From: Plantago elongata
Lineage: Eukaryota > Streptophyta > Magnoliopsida > Lamiales > Plantaginaceae
Assembly: GCA_036897095.1 (NCBI GenBank)
Contig: JAYMSP010000653.1
Location: 1-44,648 of the forward strand
DNA: 44,648 nucleotides
Direction of reading: 5' to 3'
Position 1 is the stretch's first letter. Each line of letters opens with the position of its first letter. The translations under genes and the position numbers were made by a program. Below, one piece after another: positions 1 to 9,813 of this stretch. Under the pieces are notes generated by a model, which worked only from the letters and a program-made list of their open reading frames with translations, had not been told where the DNA came from and made no database searches.

Positions 1-3000
1 GCTTCCCTCATTCTCTCAACTGAATGGGATGGTGTATCTGCATTATTCATCTGCTTTACCTTCATTTCCTCCTGATACTGCCGCATGCGCTTCTCCTTTT
101 TCATTTTCCCAGGTTCTTTACCATGAAACTTGTGTGAAAGCAGACGAAACGCCTCTTTTGGCGTTAGCTGTTTCAGAAGAATGATATTAATAAATACCGA
201 GGTTAATGGTATGTCTGATTCGTTTTGAAAGGCTTTCTTTTTTAAAAGATATGCCACCTTATATGCAAAGACTTGAGAAACAAGGGACACTGGCAAGATC
301 CCTAATCAGAGTAATCATCAAGTAACTTAAAACTCACTCTAAAGGCGTGCTGCTAACTGCTAACCAAATAATCTTGTTAGCAGGAACCATGTGAATGCAT
401 AACTAAGTATGTTGGCCAGCCAGAACCTTAATATCAGTACATCTGGCACATAAATGACATTATGAAATACTATGGTTAAGCTGAAGGCTGAAGAAATAAA
501 CAACAAACACAATCACAAGTTCATATAAACAGCTTAATTAACACAATTACTAATCATCACGTTGCCCATAACATGTTTGCGTGGATAGATAAAACAATAT
601 TGGCTGATGCTGACCAACTAGAAATAAAAAAACAAATGTCAGGCAACACTAATTGATAATAATCCAGAACAACTACAGAATCATTTTGCATGAAATATAA
701 ATGGTTGAGATGCCGTGCAAATTAAGAACATCACAGAAACATGGTAAAAGAAGAGATTTATCAGACAAGTATAAACAGAGCACTTACAATTCGACCATAC
801 TCGTCTGTTCTTTCAATACGTATTTCCTTCTTCCCATCCTCATCATTAATGCCAACGAGCTTGCTCTTTTTCTTATCCATGTTTCTGCCACCCCATTCAA
901 TAGTTTCCTTAAGTGCTCCTCTATCTTTTAGAAGTCTGAGAGTGGCAGCCAGGCCCTTCCCAACAGCAGATTCATGGATTGTTTCATCCGGAACAACCTC
1001 TTCTTTTTCATCCTCTTTGTCAGAAGCCTCATCCATCTTGGTTTCTTTTACCTCCGTCCAGCCACTTTCTTCATCCAGCATCTCATGATCAACAGTAATA
1101 GGGGCTTCATCTTCCTCCATGAAAACATCTTCACGGTCAGGCTTTTGTGTCTCTGTTAAAGTAAAAAGAAAAACATTGTGAAAAATAAATTAGCCATCTC
1201 CAGATACAAGGTACAGTCCAAAAATAGAAAAAGGATGTTTTCTTCTTTCCACTTCAGGAGTAAGAGTCCCAAGTATGGAAGGGTACCTTCATCATGTTGG
1301 AGACCCCAGACAAATTCTTCCATTTCAGTAAAGACGACTTTGTTCTCATGCTGTTCTCCAGCCCCATTATTTGAATTGTCAACAGTTGAATCATCAGCAG
1401 TAGAAGAAGATAAAAGACCTAATGCCGGAAAAGTAGATTTTTCTTCATCTTGCTTTTTCAATGCTATTTTTCTCGCCCTTGCTAATGACTTGCGGAGCTC
1501 ATCATCATCATCACCGAACACAAGTGCATCATCTTCTTCAGCCTGTGTAGATCGTATTGACTCTAGTCGGAGTGCTTTAGATGCCTCGTCTGCTTTCGAA
1601 TATGCCGACTGATAAGCATTTTTTCTCATTTCAGCATCAATCCTATCCTGTTCATCTCTTAGGTTTTGCCTTTTCCCATTATTGCGTGATCCAAGGTCAC
1701 CAGAACCTAATCCAGCGGATACAGCCTCTGCTTCAAGGGCATCTAGGTCGAGCTTCTCCCTTTTCCTCATGGACTTCTTCTTCTTTGGTTTTTTAAATTT
1801 CACCATTTCTTCTTGTGTCAAATAATCAGCTGAGATCTTCACATTTGAATTGAGATTTTCCGCCACACTAGTCGAGGAAATCCCCTGGATTCTTTTCCGA
1901 AGCTGTCATTGAATACAAATCATGTCAACCATAACCTTATTTTATACAGAGGCTACAATTTAACAACAAATGAAGTACCTCTTCCAATTTTCTTTCAGCC
2001 TCACCAGTGAAACGTCCACTTGAATCAAGGGTCACTCCCTGCAACAAGAAGCAGAACATAAGTAATAAAGAAATATATGTAGAAGAACGAAAATGAGGCA
2101 TAACAGATCATTGTGCACCTCGTCTGCAACTGGGTCATCATATTGGGGAAGCATTTTCTTCTCGAAACCATCATTGAATCTAAATAAATTGGGAGAAAGA
2201 GGTAAGTCATCATCCATAGCATAAAAAGATGTGTGAAAGTCTCTGAGAATAAATATTTGGTTATTCTTACTCATCAATGTGATCATAAACATTTTTCTTC
2301 TTCGCAGCCTTATAAGCCTCATTTCTCCGCTTTTGCTCCCCGATCTCCACATTTTCAAGCATATCAACCTCTGGTATATACAATGTAACGTCACCTTAGG
2401 AAATCTGAGCGCAGAAAATACCCCCGAGGATGAAGAACGGAGAACTCATCAGTAAAAGTCACAGGAGAAGGGTCAAAAGTATAAATTACCTTCATTAATG
2501 TCACCATCAGCAAGAATGCTTTGATCTTTGAGTGTCAAAACAACAGCCCCGCCTTCAAGTACCTTATCTAACCCATGAAGAATTTTGACCCCACCTAAAT
2601 CTTCCGAAAACAAGATCATAGTACAACACATGTGAGATAAATTGGGAAATAAAAATGCATCATTGTGTTGTAAGTTGTGTGTTCCATGTGTTAGAAATGC
2701 GAACAAAATTTTTTTAAGGCCAAAAAAAGGTAACAGAGAAAGAAGATAATATTTGTGACTTAGTCGACCAGAAAAGGATTCAACAAGATCCTGAAGAACA
2801 ACTTGGTCTTTTACCTTAATAAATTGGTTGCACATAAACCAGAGAATTAATCACAAATGGTCTGGTAGTCATAGTCAGAGTATAGAATATTTCATAGGAA
2901 AGTATTAATAATATTATGTAGAACCAATAAACTAAAACAGTTATGTGCAAAACAGGGACTATACCAGTTGTGTGCTTGACTGCTGCTTCATCATCACTAT

Positions 3001-4767
3001 CTCCATCATCCATGTTATCCTGTCACATACAAAACAAGAATGTGCGCCAACTTCAGTGGAGGTTCACACCATCAAACAGAAAGAAAAAAATTAAATGAAA
3101 CAAAACTGCATCGTGTCCATTTCAAATATCAAAACTTTATGAACAAATTGGCAAAAATACCTGCTCCTCAAATATTCTGGAAAGTTGCAGCGCTTTCTCC
3201 TTTGCAGAGTTTCTCTTCTCTTCAAGTTTTCTGCTCTTACTAACCCATGAAGAAACCTCAGTACCTCCTGCCGACTTCTTCAGTCGTTCTTCTCGCATTC
3301 TAAAATAAAACAATAGGACCAGGTAAAATTTGTGTGTACTCCTGCTCCATGTACAAAACAAAGCCAACCAAAATTCTACTGCCATAAAATTGGAATGCAT
3401 AAAATATATGTTATGTTATGTACTGTAACTAATATGCAGGTGCAGTCCACAGAACTAGCACATGTGAAAGAAAAATTCAAAAGAATGTTCCTCCTGAGGG
3501 CAACTTTATTTACAAGGGTGAATTACGCCTCTTATCACATATTCCAATAATGGGTTGGTCTCCCTCTAATAGACTATTACATTGAAGTGCCGACTAGACA
3601 AGTTTTATTTCATCTAGGTCGAAAAGTCAGCATAAATGATGACAGCCAAAAACCTATGAAAACCCATTTTACCCGTATATTTTATAGTCAATTTAACAAT
3701 TTAATAAAAATTGCAAATATACTTGCCCCAACTTAACAAAAATATTGCACTGGCATCACCACCAATAACGTGCATAACACCTTATGGACAGGTAATAAGA
3801 CTGGTACTACTCTGATTACGGGAAATCAGATGTATAAAAAAATGAAGGTTACAGGGGTGGAGTTAAGTTACCTAGTAATTCGTTCCTCCAACTCTGAAGC
3901 TGATTGTTGAGATCCAGTAACCACATTCTGCATATTTCCTTGGTTCTTCGGAAGCTTGGAGACATTTTCACCATCAGTATTATCCTTTACCTCCTTCCCA
4001 GATTGAAATCCACTTTCAGATTGATGCTGAGATCTTGAGTGATCATCCTTCACCATATCCTTTATTTCATCATGACTATCATCCTTCTGCTTACGACTAT
4101 TCCTGTCTCTGTCCCTCCCCCTGCCCTTTTCTAGATCTGTGTGCTTTTCTTTCTCTCTGTTTCTCTCCTTCCCTTTCTCTCGCTCGAGTGTATCCTTACC
4201 TTTATTCCTGCCACTATCCCTTTCCCTCTCCCTATCTTTGTGTTTCTCTCGTTCCTTGTCTTTTGATCTATCTTTTTCCTTCTCCCTGTCTCTATCCTTA
4301 TCTCGACTTTTATCTCCCCTATCTTTATCACGGCCTCTATCACCTTCCTTCTCGTCTCTTTCCCTCTCCAATACACGATCCGACTCCTTCGTCCGATCCT
4401 TGTGCTCTCTATCTCTATCATTTTCCTTGTGTTTCTCACGAGCAGGGTCCTTATCTCGAACAGTGTCCCGGGCTCTGTCCTTTTCTCGTTCATCCCTTTC
4501 TTCCTTCCTCCTCTCCCTGCCAGATGAACGATCTTTTATTGAATCTTTACTTTCTTCCTTGGATCTCTCTTGATCTCTAGTTCTGTATTCTTTATCATCC
4601 CTCCGGCTGCCTTTACTCTTATCTTTGCTTCGGTGCTTGCCCAACTCTCGTGCATCATCAGATCCACGTTCCTCAGTGTCATTGCGTTCTCCAATCCACC
4701 TCTCCCTCATAGGTGAGTCTTCTCGATCCTGCAAGTCAACACTTGTGCCAAGCCTTGATTCAACCAT
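1..4767 (-). CDS. DOT2: SART-1 family tri-snRNP splicing factor (DOT2/MDF type), 3' partial
   Basis: Nuclear protein of the SART-1 family, known to help assemble the U4/U6.U5 tri-snRNP in pre-mRNA splicing; the Arabidopsis member acts in meristem and vein development. Exons read on the minus strand: 4767-3872, 3299-3161, 3019-2965, 2600-2490, 2370-2271, 2179-2119, 2038-1979, 1902-1287, 1152-788 and 167-1. All junctions keep frame. The first coding exon encodes about 300 residues dominated by alternating Arg, Lys, Asp and Glu (RS/RD-like, disordered). Later exons carry the conserved core, with [31 protein letters not shown] and, near the end, [20 protein letters not shown]. About 856 codons are visible; family proteins end roughly 15 residues further on, so only the extreme C-terminus lies outside the window. 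The start is the ATG that opens MVESRLGTS; the leader before it appears to be split by an intron. Family assignment is firm. Confidence 0.93.
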
Positions 4768-5122
4768 TTTAAACTGTATGTGGCTAATCTACCACCAGCC
4801 GCCTGAAGTACCTTGCAAAATTGAAAAGAGAACGACATAAATTTTAATATTGCTTCCAGACTTCCAGTAGTATAAATTTACATGAAGAAATTTGAGCATG
4901 AAAACAGCATGCATATCCCTAATTGGCTAGAGTAAAAAGAATGATTAAACAGATGAACTAGGGTACATATTCAGCATTTTGCTTAATTAATTCACAAATC
5001 ACTTGAGCAAAAGAAACAAATCAGAACTATGAACACATAACTCATTATTAATGAGCTTAAGAACATTAGAAAACAAGGATTAAGAAGTAAGAACCAAGCA
5101 GGAAGAAAAAGAAAGAAATTAC

Positions 5123-5440
5123 CTGTCCCTTATAAAATAGCCGATGTCGCGACCGTCTCCCGCCAGCTAAGCTGTAGGCTGTAGCGGTGCTGGTTGCCGA
5201 CTGCCGTGGCTCTATCCGGTGGCTATGAGTTTTCAATTGGGTGAACCCCCAAATCAAATTTTCAGGTATTTGTTTGTAAATGATAAAGGGAAACCCTGAT
5301 TTCTAATCTGAGGAATTGAAGGGATGCTGAGAGGCTGGAGATTGAAGAATCAAAGAAATCGAGAAAGTAGAACCCAAATGCAATGCGTTGTCTGTTGCCT
5401 CTGCGTCTTCACTCTCCTCTCTTTCGTTTTTCTTCCAGTT
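5123..5440 (-). other. Probable 5' untranslated exon and promoter-proximal region of the SART-1 gene
   Basis: The coding start of the SART-1 gene lies at 4767, but 330 bases upstream on the minus strand there is a good donor (ACAG/GTAATT, exon edge at 5123). A plausible acceptor (CTTCAG) lies near 4803. I infer a leader exon ending at 5123. Its outer limit is a guess; it is placed where a CT-rich tract (about 5405-5460 on the plus strand) gives way to AT-rich DNA. A leader intron is common in plant housekeeping genes. No coding potential is seen in it. Confidence 0.4.
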
Positions 5441-5444
5441 TCTA

Positions 5445-6289
5445 TTTTCTTTTTTTTAACTGGACACTGATATTGGGCCCTAAAATTTGAGCGTTTGGGG
5501 AGCCTAGGGAAGGTGACGACTTGCGCACTTGGGCTTATCCGGGACTCAATTCGAAAAATTATATTACTCTTTTTAATAAAATTAACTAAAAATTTAGCTA
5601 TAGTTTTTTTCTCAACAAATTAATTTAATTAGTTTCTCAAACCAGCTAGTCTGTTTTAAAAGCTGTACATTCAGCTAACAAGTTTTTTATCTCATTAAAC
5701 TGAAAAACAGTATTTACTATATTTTCAAGCATATTTCATATGTTCTCAAGAATATTATATATGTTTTCACTCAAAATCTTGCAGTCGTTATATGCTCTGT
5801 TTTTCGACATATTATTTTAAATTTTATTTTTTTATTGTATTTTCAATATTCTTATGTATATGTACTATCTTCTCATCTATATATCATATGTTCTCAGTAA
5901 TATATACTACGTTTTATATGAAATGATTGCTAAGTAATGTTGTTGTTGTTTATTCATTTACAGGGTAATTGTAATAAGGATTTGGTGGTGTATTAAATCA
6001 AGATCTGATCTCAATCATCAACATTTATATGTTCTTTCTTTTATACGATATGTTCTCAAGAATATTACTTAATGTTGTTGTTGTTGTCGTCGTTGTCGTC
6101 TGCGAATGTTGATGATGCTACAAAGATTCAAAGCACATGTTTATGATTTCTACTATTTTTATTTCTACTATGAATTTTACCTTTTCGATCCATAAAAAGT
6201 TTACTAAATATGTTACAGTTTTAATTCAATGATCTCTACAAAAAAGTACTATGTTATCAAGTTCTATACTAAACTATACTCACTGCAAT
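5445..6289. repeat. AT-rich gene-free DNA with decayed ~21-bp repeat units
   Basis: No credible open reading frame on either strand. From about 5,700 the sequence repeatedly uses words such as ATATGTTCTCAAGAATAT, ATATGTTTTCACTC and ATTTTCAAGCATATTTC at spacings close to 21 bases. They share the TATG(T/A)TNTC core seen in the well-preserved array at 7.60-7.79 kb. I read this as an old, diverged part of the same tandem array. A short GTTGTTGTTGTCGTCGTTGT microsatellite-like tract sits near 6,070. Confidence 0.5.
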
Positions 6290-7009
6290 CAGTGGCGAAT
6301 TCAGAAGAACATTTTAGGGGGTTAGATTTAAAGACCATTTATAAAAATGAATGTTCTTTAAAAATAATAATATAAGCAAAAAATAATGAATTTAAAGTCA
6401 AGAGTATAAATATGAACAAACATGCTTATTCAAAAAAAACTAAACAAATATAACGATATGAATAAAACTGAAAGAATAAGCTAAGCAAATGATAGAATTA
6501 ATGGGAAAAGAATAGGAAAGTATATGATGCAAGGAATAAAAATATGGAATGAAGTAGATAAATAATTATGCACTTGATGAAAAGTAAAAGGAAAGTGGAA
6601 ATAATAAAAATATAAGAGTGAAAGTAGAAAGAAAAGAAAACGAAAGTGGCGTGAATTGTGTTAAGGTGGAAGTTGGTCAAATTGCTTGGAAGGTCTTGGT
6701 ACCATCTAATTCTCAGAAGCAGGGGTTAAACTTTTCAAAAACTTCAAATCAGTCCCTGCAACAATATCAACATTCTAAACTCGATTCAAACAACTCCGAA
6801 TCCAAGTAAAGGTAATAGAAATCGAATCAAGTATAGAAACATTGTAATATGAATCCCCCCACAAAGAATCAAACACTGAACATTAAGATTAATAAATTAA
6901 ACCAGTCCATGAATCAATTTGACATTCATCAATACGTACTATTCTACTACATGGAAGGAATCCAAGAGCGTCAACTGACCCTGCTCGCACCCTATTGGAT
7001 CCGCCACTG
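6290..7009. mobile_element. Non-autonomous TIR-bounded DNA transposon candidate (720 bp)
   Basis: The left end reads CAGTGGCGAATTCA and the right end, on the reverse strand, CAGTGGCGGATCCA, so 12 of 14 terminal bases match as inverted repeats. Each is followed inward by a G-rich run (AGGGGG and AGGGTG...AGGG). CAGTGGCGGA-type termini are common on short plant repeats. The interior (6310-6970) is A-rich on the plus strand and has no transposase-like frame. DNA on both sides belongs to the diffuse 21-bp array, consistent with insertion into it. I could not find a convincing target-site duplication, so superfamily is left open. Confidence 0.5.
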
Positions 7010-7600
7010 TCTATAATTAAATACTATATTTTTCGTAATAATCATTATGATCTTAGACATAAACTATATGATCTCAACTAAAAACAAAAGTTATGTAATG
7101 TATATAATGTTAATATTATATTATCTAATATTAATGTTATGATGTCAAATATGAGCACTATGATATAAAAAAAACTACGACAATATAAATTATATTCTCA
7201 ATCAAAACAACATGATATAAAAAAAGAATTACTGTGATTTATGGACTTGTGGTTAAGATCTCAATTGCAATTACTATGATATAACATACTACTTCTATGA
7301 TGTTAATTGCATGTTGTTATTGACAACTCAAACAATGACAGTTTGGCAATGACAACGGTGACTAATCGTGATGATTTTGATGTTGGAGTCAACTTAAGAG
7401 AAAGACATGCAAACATCTTGGAGGACCTGCACTAGTTATTTAGAAAGCATGCTTCTAAAGTTGGATTCACAATCAAAAGGTGTACAAACATGTAGTCGTG
7501 TTAGAAAATCATAAGCAAAATCAAAAATACCTTTTCCTAAAACCTTCCCAAGTTGTAACTAGAAGAAGTTGAATGCAACATAAATAAAAGAAAACGAGGT
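7010..7600. repeat. AT-rich diverged satellite-like DNA
   Basis: Gene-free. It holds many copies of TATGAT(A/C)T(A/C)A-like words (for example near 7,048, 7,070, 7,160, 7,212, 7,278 and 7,300), spaced irregularly but often about 20-22 bases. I interpret it as another decayed part of the array that is intact just downstream. The stretch 7,320-7,590 is less repetitive and shows nothing recognisable. Confidence 0.4.
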
Positions 7601-7604
7601 GTGG

Positions 7605-7790
7605 ATGACTATATTCTCCGTTATAATGACTGTGTTCTCTGTTATAATGATTATGATTTCAGTTACAATGACTATGATTCCAGTTATAATGGCTATGTTC
7701 TCTGTTATAATGACTATGTTCTCTTTTATAATGACTATGTTTCAGTTATAATGACTATGATTTCAGTTATAATGATTATGTTCTCTATTA
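7605..7790. repeat. Tandem minisatellite, about nine copies of a 21-bp unit
   Basis: The unit is GTTATAATGACTATGTTCTC plus T (21 bases), repeated about nine times with a few substitutions (GACTATG/GATTATG, GTTCTCT/ATTTCA). Because 21 is a multiple of three, the array stays open as a Tyr-Asn-Asp-Tyr-rich frame. That frame starts in the array and has no likeness to a protein family, so I treat it as non-coding. The downstream edge of the array abuts the target site of the solo LTR. Confidence 0.85.
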
Positions 7791-7794
7791 TATG

Positions 7795-8749
7795 TGCAGT
7801 GGCCAAAATTCTCTCTTCCAACAAGACTGACAAATTGGTACATCAAGGCACAACCCAATTCATGGTCTATAAATGAGTCCATCTCAGCCCCACGCGCGGA
7901 TTGGGCTCCAAGAGGCCGCTGACCAAGCCACCTAGTGGAGTTGTCATCCAACCAAGATGCTTGCATACTAGCTAACTCATTTGCCTCTCGACTTCCTAGC
8001 GGACCGACAAGCTAGCCAACACAATTGGCGAGTCTGACAAACATGCGAGCCAACCTCACATGACTGACTTACTTAGTCTGCCAGAAACGAGCTCAAACGA
8101 CTTGAGACATGTCCAACCCACTTCACAAGGCTAGATATGTTAACTTAACGGACTAAGCAACCCACATTGCTTGACTAACTCATTCAGCTAGGAAGCAACT
8201 GACTAGACTTAGTTAGCCCACGAAGACACTCCTCACCCAAAATATAGGAGAGGTGGGTACGTACTATAACGGTTGAACGGTCTATATAGGAAGGCAGGCG
8301 GAAGGAGAAAATGATCATCTCATTCACACTACGAAAACCTAGCCAACAATCGAACGCCTCTCTCTCTCGATCCCTAGCACTTTAACAGTCAGTTAGACGA
8401 TCAAGCTCTCAGGTTGTCAGTCAGACGATCAAGCATCACCTTCCGCCATCCTACCCTACTTACCAACGATCACTAGTTAGCTTCCTTTCACACGGTCAGC
8501 TAGCACACTGTTGATAACCATTCCTTCCTTGCCAAACCGTCAACATGATAAGTTGACATCCATCATCTCTCACTGTCGCTTTGATTACTATTCTCCACTT
8601 GATTACTAACTTGAGCGTAAGAGTTTCTACGGTCGGCACCACACCGGTTTCACCTTAGTACATTTAGGTTTGTTACTTGTTGCCTTGCAGGTTGTTGGTG
8701 CCTCTCAATTCTTCAACCTAAATTCGATTATAGCTTATGAGCGTCTACA
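7795..8749 (+). mobile_element. Solo LTR of an LTR retrotransposon, with 5-bp target-site duplication
   Basis: The 955-bp segment begins TGCAGTGG and ends GTCTACA (the TG...CA termini of LTRs). It is flanked on both sides by the same five bases, ATATG (7790-7794 and 8750-8754). Inside there is a TATA box (8283-8288) followed by GGAAGGCAGGCGG. Then comes a CT-rich leader-like stretch and, near the 3' end, CTAACTTGAGCGTAAGAGT and a T-rich tract before GCCTTGCAGG. That layout resembles U3-R-U5 of plant Ty3/gypsy LTRs. The base composition (about half GC in 7,870-8,700) differs sharply from the AT-rich flanks. No gag, pol or second LTR is present, so this is a solo LTR left by recombination. Superfamily is inferred from resemblance only. 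Confidence 0.8.
8283..8288 (+). promoter_or_regulatory. TATA box inside the solo LTR
   Basis: TATATA within GTCTATATAGGAAGG. It sits 488 bases into the 955-base LTR, where the retrotransposon promoter is expected, and sets the orientation as plus. No nearby gene appears to use it. Confidence 0.45.
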
Positions 8750-8754
8750 ATATG

Positions 8755-9700
8755 CACTATGATGTTAGACTAATAAAAGTCTATATTTTTATTTCAAATT
8801 ACTATGTTATTTTTCATAAATTACTATGATTCAAAATGAAAACACTATGTTACCAATTGAAAACACTAAGATTTCAAAATGAAACCTTATGATCCTAGAA
8901 AAGACATTTATAATCTCAAAAAGAGGAATCATATATTATATATCTTTAACAATTAACAAAAAGCTCGTACAATTACAAAAAAAATCATAATAAAAAAAGT
9001 TTAGCATTTTGTTCAGGATTGTTCAAAATACAAAAAAATAGGTATTGTCTTCATCAACCTTCTCATTTTCTTACAATTTGCATGCATACTTTTGAAACAC
9101 ACTATAATGTTAACATAAAAATACTATGATTTCAGATTAAATCCATAAATCTCAACTTAAAACTCTTTGATATCAAACCGTGAAAGACCCGCGAAAAAAT
9201 GATACTGGACCGGATTCGTGAGAGGATCCGCGAAAAACATATTTAGTGATAAATGACAAAATGATTATGTTTCTAGTTAAATTAACTAAAAATCTTTTCT
9301 CTTCAAACTTTATTTTTATAGTTTACTTATTAAACGAATAAAATTAAAAGTTGTCTTTTAAAATTAGTGGTAACATTTTCTAAGGATTAATTCCTACTAG
9401 TAGCACTTTTAACTTCCATTTTTATTTTTCTTAAAAAGTTTAATAAATTTTATCCAAGGTTTTCAAATCTGTAGAGTAGTTATCCACTAAACTGATTGAC
9501 TAATTATGCGTTAGACGGTTTTGATGTTTTTCAAAACTGTAGACTAGTTTATCCACTAAAATTGACTGAACTGATTATGGAATAAAATAGTTCACTAATA
9601 CTCAATTAAACCAATTAACTAAATTTAGAAACAAAACTCAACTGTAAATCCACCAAATCCGATTAAACCTAAATAAATCCTTTCCAATCCGTTTCACACG
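8755..9700. repeat. AT-rich decayed repeat DNA and upstream region of the sugar transporter
   Basis: Between 8,755 and about 8,910 five consecutive 21-22-base blocks can be lined up (AAATTACTATGTTATTTTTC, AAATTACTATGATTCAAAAT, AAACACTATGTTACCAATTG and two more), matching the core of the minisatellite on the other side of the solo LTR. Weaker units continue to about 9,180. From 9,470 to 9,610 a GTAGA(C/G)TAGTT-ATCCACTAAA motif occurs twice about 60 bases apart (9,472 and 9,539). No gene is seen. Confidence 0.45.
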
Positions 9701-9720
9701 ACTAGTTCAAACTTCAACTC

Positions 9721-9728
9721 TATATTAA
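9721..9728 (+). promoter_or_regulatory. Candidate TATA box of the sugar transporter gene
   Basis: TATATTAA, 93 bases upstream of the ATG at 9814, giving a leader of about 60 bases if transcription starts some 30 bases downstream. A second TATAAA-like word lies at 9732-9737. Either could serve; only position and sequence support the call. Confidence 0.4.
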
Positions 9729-9813
9729 GCTTATAAACTTCCTTCATTAAACTTCACGTCTCAAACACTTTTACAGTTACACCATACATTTCTTCTTGAG
9801 TCTTTGATTAAAC

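Noticed and set aside
4035..4580. Long plus-strand Ser/Leu/Pro-rich frames
   Set aside because: They are antisense shadows of the charged exon of the SART-1 gene.
7601..7876. 91-codon frame rich in Tyr-Asn-Asp-Tyr
   Set aside because: It is simply the 21-base minisatellite read in a frame that has no stop; the frame also runs into the solo LTR and shows no family likeness.
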